Shown here in pieces: positions 59,999-64,000 of a stretch of DNA of 64,000 nucleotides. Source of the stretch: Alphaproteobacteria bacterium (GTDB lineage: Bacteria; Pseudomonadota; Alphaproteobacteria; Thalassobaculales; Thalassobaculaceae); NCBI GenBank assembly GCA_024742275.1, contig JANSYS010000006.1, forward strand, positions 62,001 to 126,000, in the 5' to 3' direction. The translations under genes were made by a program, and so were the position numbers. The notes under the pieces were generated by a model, which saw nothing but the letters and a program-made list of their open reading frames with translations, was not told the DNA's origin and did not search any database. The number at the start of each line of letters is the position of its first letter. The stretch's first letter is position 1.

Positions 59999-60598
59999 AT
60001 GATCGATCCCATATTCGACCCGGAAGAGTTGAGCCGCGCGAAGGCGGAACTTCGTACCCGGATGAGCCGTGATCGGGAGGTCATGGCCGAGGAGGCCGCG
60101 GATGCAGCGCACCGGCTGTCCGTGAACCTCTCCGCAGCGCTTGCGCCTTCGTCCGGAACGGTCGTGTCCGGGTATTGGCCGATGCGCGACGAGATCGACC
60201 CCCGTCCATGTCTGCACACGCTTTGGACGGGCGGGTGCAGGATCGCCTTGCCAGTCGTACCGGACGGCAAGCAGGCGCTGGTCTTTCGCGAGTGGGAACC
60301 GGACGAGGAACTGGTCCCCGGTCCCTACGGCACGTCCGAGCCTGCGCCGGAGGCTGAGATCGTCTACCCGTCGCTTCTGCTGGTGCCGCTGCTCGCTTTC
60401 GACCGCCGGGGGCGCCGTCTCGGGTACGGCGGCGGATACTACGACCGCACCCTCGCCGCTCTGCGGGAATGGCAGACCGTGCAGGCGATCGGTGTCGCCT
60501 TCGCCGCTCAGGAGATCGACGCCGTGCCCGCGGGGCCCCATGATGCGTTGCTCAACGGCATTGTCACCGAGGCCGGATTCATCGAAGTTGCGGAGTAG
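59999..60598 (+). CDS. 5-formyltetrahydrofolate cyclo-ligase
   Basis: A 199-residue enzyme that converts 5-formyl-THF to 5,10-methenyl-THF with ATP. Diagnostic parts: AKAELRTRMSRDREVM at the start, GYWPMRDEIDPRP near residue 53 (substrate site), and the ATP/phosphate loop RRGRRLGYGGGYYDRTLA (about residues 136-153). ATG at 59999 gives the usual length; the frame further left runs through the RNA candidate and is not protein-like. YmdB follows 3 bases after the stop. Confidence 0.94.
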   Translation: MIDPIFDPEELSRAKAELRTRMSRDREVMAEEAADAAHRLSVNLSAALAPSSGTVVSGYWPMRDEIDPRPCLHTLWTGGCRIALPVVPDGKQALVFREWEPDEELVPGPYGTSEPAPEAEIVYPSLLLVPLLAFDRRGRRLGYGGGYYDRTLAALREWQTVQAIGVAFAAQEIDAVPAGPHDALLNGIVTEAGFIEVAE

Positions 60599-60601
60599 AG
60601 T

Positions 60602-61417
60602 GTGCGTCTCTTGTTTCTCGGCGACATCGTCGGACGGGCCGGCCGCGAGGCGGTGATCCATCATCTGCCGGCTCTGATGCGCGATCTGAAGACCGATTTC
60701 GTCGTGGTCAACGGTGAGAATTCAGCCCACGGTTTCGGGATCACCGCGAAGATCTGCGCCGAACTCTACGACGCGGGAGTGGACGTCATCACGACGGGCA
60801 ACCACGTCTGGGATCAGCGTGAGATCCTCGACGTGATCGCCGATGACGATCGCCTCGTTCGACCGATCAACTTTCCCGCCGGCGCGCCCGGCAAGGGAGC
60901 CGTGATGCATGAGACACGGGACGGTCGCCGGGTCCTGGTCATCAACGTCATGTGTCGCCTGTTCATGGACCCGCTCGACGATCCCTTCGCCGCGGTGGAG
61001 AAGGCGATCGACGGGATCGGCCTTGGCGGAGACATGGATTTCATCCTGGTCGACGTCCACGGCGAGGCGACCAGCGAGAAAATGGCCTTTGGTCACGCCT
61101 TCGACGGCCGCGTGTCGCTGGTGGTCGGAACCCATACGCACGTTCCGACCGCCGATGTCGTGGTGCTGGCCAACGGTACCGCATACCAGAGCGACGCCGG
61201 AATGTGCGGCGACTATGACAGCGTCATCGGAATGAAGAAGGAATACCCGGTCAAACGGTTCACCACCAAGTTGCCGACCCCGCGTCTGGAAGCCGCCGAC
61301 GGCGAGGCGACTGTCTGCGGCGTCTTCGTCGTGACCGATGACCGCACAGGCCTCGCGATTAGTGCCGAACCGCTGCGGGTGGGCGGCCTGCTCTCGGAGA
61401 CGATCCCGATAGGGTGA
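60602..61417 (+). CDS. YmdB-type metallophosphoesterase (TIGR00282)
   Basis: A 271-residue phosphodiesterase of the YmdB family, thought to hydrolyse 2',3'- or 3',5'-cyclic nucleotides. Motifs in order: LFLGDIVGRAGREAV (metal-binding Asp), VVNGENSAHGFGIT, TTGNHVWDQREI, VDVHGEATSEKMAFGH and GTHTHVPTAD, then GMCGDYDSVIGM. GTG at 60602 is the start, 3 bases after the 5-FCL stop, so the genes are coupled. A similar 5-FCL/YmdB pair occurs in other alphaproteobacteria. Confidence 0.94.
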   Translation: MRLLFLGDIVGRAGREAVIHHLPALMRDLKTDFVVVNGENSAHGFGITAKICAELYDAGVDVITTGNHVWDQREILDVIADDDRLVRPINFPAGAPGKGAVMHETRDGRRVLVINVMCRLFMDPLDDPFAAVEKAIDGIGLGGDMDFILVDVHGEATSEKMAFGHAFDGRVSLVVGTHTHVPTADVVVLANGTAYQSDAGMCGDYDSVIGMKKEYPVKRFTTKLPTPRLEAADGEATVCGVFVVTDDRTGLAISAEPLRVGGLLSETIPIG

Positions 61418-61821
61418 GCGCTGCGCGGCTGCCGCGCACCCTCCTTGCTCTGAAGATCGCATCCGCAAACCGTCGTTCAGCAAGCTCCTTGTCGAATGGG
61501 CGCCGTGGCGTCAACCGGATCGGGTTTTAACAGCGATCCTGGCGTGTCTTGTCGCGCGAGACCCGTGCGGCGTAGCGGTGCGCGCGATTAAAGGTTAATT
61601 CGCTATCGCTCATACGATCTTGCGCGATAACCGACTCAACGCTTTTCGCAGGGAAGGATTTGAGCATAAAACCCTATCATTTATTTTTATTTTAATTTCT
61701 GAATAGAATTTTATTTTAAGCAATATTTATGAGTATTGGTAGTTTTGCTTTTTGGTGTCTTGAGAAAAATCTCACCCTTTCTATTCTGCAGTGAATGTTG
61801 CGCTGCAAAATAGGAGTGTTC
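61418..61821. other. Intergenic region with a strongly AT-rich block (about 61660-61800)
   Basis: The first 240 bases look like ordinary GC-rich spacer. From about 61660 to 61800 the base composition drops sharply, with runs such as TTTATTTTTATTTTAATTT and ATTTTATTTTAAG. Such DNA is favoured by H-NS/MucR-type silencers and can also supply promoters. TTTGCTTTTTGG and similar runs give several weak -10-like options for the downstream secreted-protein/MCP genes; none is decisive. No coding frame is evident. Confidence 0.5.
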
Positions 61822-62457
61822 ATGGATTGCTGGGGTATTTGTGGAGGGCTGCGAACGGCTGCGGCAGTGTCCGCAGTCCTGGTTTTCGCCACGCCGACCC
61901 ACGTCCGGGCGGACGCCATGCCGTCGAAAGCCCTGGTCGACGACGCGTTGCTTGAACGTCTTCGGAGCGCGGTGGAGGTTCCTGTCGCGACGATCTCGGT
62001 CGAGGCGCAGAACGCGCGAACGTCGGGTCTGTCGCAGAGCGAGGTCTATGCGTTGGATCGCGAGTGGCGCCAACAGCGCGAGGCGGAAAATCAGCCGATC
62101 GTCGCTGAATTGCTCGGGAGTCCGCTCTCCGCGTACCTGATGTACGTCCAGGCCGCGTCTGTCGGCCTGATCACCGAAATCATCGTCATGGACGCGCGCG
62201 GCCTGAACGTCGGGCAAAGCGCGCTGACGTCGGACTACTGGCAGGGGGACGAGGCGAAATTCACAAGGACGGTGCCCAGAGGCGCCGCCGCCGTGTTCGT
62301 CGATGAAGTCTCCTGTCACCGGGAAACCGGCACCTGGCGGTGTCAGGCGAGTCTCACGTTGTCCGGGTCGAACGGGATGGTCATCGGCGCCGCCACGTTC
62401 GAGATCAATCTGAACGAACTCGCCCGCCTGCGGGCTTTGAAGGCCGAGAGTCACTGA
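61822..62457 (+). CDS. Secreted hypothetical protein in operon with an MCP
   Basis: A 211-residue protein with an N-terminal signal (hydrophobic residues 12-24, cleavage near HVRADA at about residue 31). The mature part has a helical start (LVDDALLERLRSAVEVPVAT), then a sensor-like alpha/beta core with LITEIIVMDARGLNVGQSAL and DEAKFTRTVPRGAAAVFVDE, resembling PDC/PAS-type periplasmic ligand domains. Two Cys (SCHRETGTWRC) likely form a disulfide. ATG at 61822 follows TAGGAG. The MCP gene starts 7 bases after the stop, so this may be a binding protein or co-receptor for it. Confidence 0.8.
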   Translation: MDCWGICGGLRTAAAVSAVLVFATPTHVRADAMPSKALVDDALLERLRSAVEVPVATISVEAQNARTSGLSQSEVYALDREWRQQREAENQPIVAELLGSPLSAYLMYVQAASVGLITEIIVMDARGLNVGQSALTSDYWQGDEAKFTRTVPRGAAAVFVDEVSCHRETGTWRCQASLTLSGSNGMVIGAATFEINLNELARLRALKAESH

Positions 62458-62464
62458 GGAAATC

Positions 62465-64000
62465 ATGCTTAAGCGATCGTCTATATCAACGAGAATTTCC
62501 GCCGTGTTTGTGACACTGGTGCTGGTGCTCGGCGGTGCGGGAGGAGTGATCTGGCAGCAGTCGATGCAATTGGATGAGTCCGCCCGGCTCCAGGGCGAGC
62601 AGGTGGAACGGCTCAGGGCGCTTTCGGCGATACAGACCAGCGTTTTCGACCAGCGGACGGCGGTCCTGAACATGCTGATCACGGGCCGGCAGGATTTCGC
62701 CGACGAGTACAGGAATGCCGTGGCGGAGGTCGACGGGGAGCAAAGCGAACAGTTCCGCCAGATCGCGGAGGGGCTTTCCACGCAGGGTCGTGGCAGACTC
62801 GAGGAGATCGAGCGCGACATCCGGATCTGGCGTCGGGACTACGCCGACACTCAGATTCGCTTGATGAACCGTCCGTCGACGGTGAACGAGGCTCGCGCGA
62901 TAGAAGTCGCGGGAGACCCGCAGGCGCTCTTCGACCGTTTGGATCAGGGGTTCGACACGCTCCGCGGCGTCGTGCTTGCCGATCTGTCGCGCCGCGATGC
63001 CGACTTTCACTCGGCGGCGATGCTGCTGCAGCTTTGGGTCGGGCTCAGCGGGGTGGTGCTGGTCGTGATCGCCGTCCTGGCGGGGGTGACCATGGTTCGT
63101 GGCGTCAGTCGCCCGATCCGGGGCATGACCGAGGCCATGCGGCGCTTGGCCGAAGGGGATCATCAGATCCATGTTCCCGGGCACGGCGCCGCCGCCGAGA
63201 TCGACCGCATGGCCGGTGCGGTCGAAGTGTTCCGGACCGCCTTGGTGCGGAACGAGGAGTTCCAGCGCGAGACCGATCGGCTGCAACGCGAGAGCCGAGA
63301 CGCGCTCAGCCGGGCGCGTTTGGAACTTGCCGATAGATTCCGCCTGCGGGTGGGATCGTTGATCGATGCGATCGTCGCGGACAGCGACACGCTGCGCGAC
63401 GACGCGACCGGCCTGTCTTCCACGGCGCGCCAGACCAAAGGAATAGCGGTCGCTGCCGCGTCGTCGGCGGATCTCGCGGCGGAGAACGGCGATAGTGTGG
63501 CCGCGGCGACAGAGCAACTCGAAGCGTCGATCAACGAGATCTCCGGACAGGTTGCTTCGCAGACGCATATGGCGAAGGACGCGGACAAGCTGGTAGGCGA
63601 ATCCACGGTTGTCATGCAACGCCTCGGCGCGGGCGCACGCGACATCGATTCGGTCGTCGATCTGATCGAAAAGATCGCCGACCAGACGAACCTGCTGGCG
63701 CTGAACGCCACCATCGAAGCCGCCCGTGCCGGCGTCGCCGGGCAGGGGTTCGCGGTCGTGGCGGGGGAGGTCAAGCGGTTGGCCGACCAGACGCGGGAGG
63801 CGACGGGCGATATCGCCGAGAGGATCTCAGGCATCCAGGCTGATGCGCAGGCGACGGTCGATGCGATCGCGTCGTTGCGGCAAAGCGTAGACCGGTTCGG
63901 CGAGGCGTCGAGTGTCGTCGGCGCTGCGGTTGAACAGCAGAATGCCGCAACGGGAGAGATCGCATTGGCGGTCCAGGGCGCGGCCAGGAATGCGCGCGAC
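62465..64000 (+). CDS. Methyl-accepting chemotaxis protein (3'-truncated)
   Basis: The first 512 residues of a transmembrane chemoreceptor; the gene runs off the window. A first helix (about residues 10-29) precedes a periplasmic helical-bundle domain (QTSVFDQRTAVLNMLITGRQ, a 4HB-like sensor). The second helix (about 183-207, VGLSGVVLVVIAVLAGV) leads to a HAMP domain (RPIRGMTEAMRRLAEGDH). The signalling hairpin with IADQTNLLALNATIEAARAG near residue 400 is canonical. It should relay to CheA/CheW. ATG at 62465 is 7 bases after the secreted-protein gene. No che genes are in view. Confidence 0.95.
   Translation, partial: MLKRSSISTRISAVFVTLVLVLGGAGGVIWQQSMQLDESARLQGEQVERLRALSAIQTSVFDQRTAVLNMLITGRQDFADEYRNAVAEVDGEQSEQFRQIAEGLSTQGRGRLEEIERDIRIWRRDYADTQIRLMNRPSTVNEARAIEVAGDPQALFDRLDQGFDTLRGVVLADLSRRDADFHSAAMLLQLWVGLSGVVLVVIAVLAGVTMVRGVSRPIRGMTEAMRRLAEGDHQIHVPGHGAAAEIDRMAGAVEVFRTALVRNEEFQRETDRLQRESRDALSRARLELADRFRLRVGSLIDAIVADSDTLRDDATGLSSTARQTKGIAVAAASSADLAAENGDSVAAATEQLEASINEISGQVASQTHMAKDADKLVGESTVVMQRLGAGARDIDSVVDLIEKIADQTNLLALNATIEAARAGVAGQGFAVVAGEVKRLADQTREATGDIAERISGIQADAQATVDAIASLRQSVDRFGEASSVVGAAVEQQNAATGEIALAVQGAARNARD

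Noticed and set aside
1-64000. CRISPR array, insertion sequence, prophage or tRNA-linked island
   Set aside because: No regularly spaced repeats, transposase or integrase, terminal inverted repeats, or tRNA-like cloverleaf were seen on either strand.

Overview
The window is 64 kb of high-GC, gene-dense chromosome from an alphaproteobacterium. Rhodospirillales-like is the best guess, from the mix of DUF1465, DUF2852, DUF4164/ZapA, alpha-type RecX, HemF and a Rhodobacter-like photo-oxidative stress gene set. No rRNA, tRNA, CRISPR array, phage or insertion sequence was seen. Both ends cut genes: a permease at the left edge and a chemotaxis receptor at the right edge.

Layout. 1-10.5 kb: DppB/DppC-type permeases, a ribokinase-like kinase, a large membrane protein, an amidohydrolase, an M20 peptidase, a Cys-rich lipoprotein, then a second DppBC pair overlapping an Old Yellow Enzyme gene. 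10.5-20.4 kb: a DUF2256 zinc-ribbon protein with a divergent photolyase-like flavoprotein, PdxJ, two transporters, a SufR-like regulator, two flavin/quinone enzymes, and a Zur plus COG0523 GTPase pair. 20.5-31.1 kb: a photo-oxidative stress island. 31-47 kb: a degenerate EAL protein, PdeM, HemF, a P460-type cytochrome, a TetR/DUF2852 unit, TauE, Acs, RecX, ArgD-ArgF-Hsp33 and Hsp20. 47-64 kb: mainly housekeeping genes (RpmE, a MotA/MotB-like motor pair, an OmpA protein, IMPase, EF-P, ThiE, aldolase, GAPDH, transketolase, ZapA, 5-FCL, YmdB), then a secreted protein with an MCP.

The main signal is the 20.5-31.1 kb island. Two operons point at each other. The rightward one is DUF6134, Fe-S (6-4) photolyase, SDR and NTF2-like protein. 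The leftward one is FAD amine oxidase, DUF1365, Cfa-type methyltransferase, GPH transporter and DUF3833 lipoprotein. A CPD photolyase gene lies just upstream of the leftward operon. Each of the three transcription units is preceded by an exact TGATCC-N16-CGTA element, the form I recall for ECF11/RpoE-ChrR (singlet-oxygen) promoters. Only one more exact copy occurs in the whole window, at the DUF3833 start. The two convergent operons end inside one 19-bp palindrome that contains both stop codons. This suggests a compact singlet-oxygen/light regulon joining DNA photorepair to membrane-lipid modification, possibly furan fatty acid formation. The sigma factor and its anti-sigma are not in the window.

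Other regulatory finds: a RpoH-type promoter with a ROSE-like RNA thermometer ahead of hsp20; a 25-bp dyad between a TetR gene and the DUF2852 gene; a candidate 6S-type structured RNA between zapA and the 5-FCL gene; and a perfect palindrome ahead of the amidohydrolase gene.
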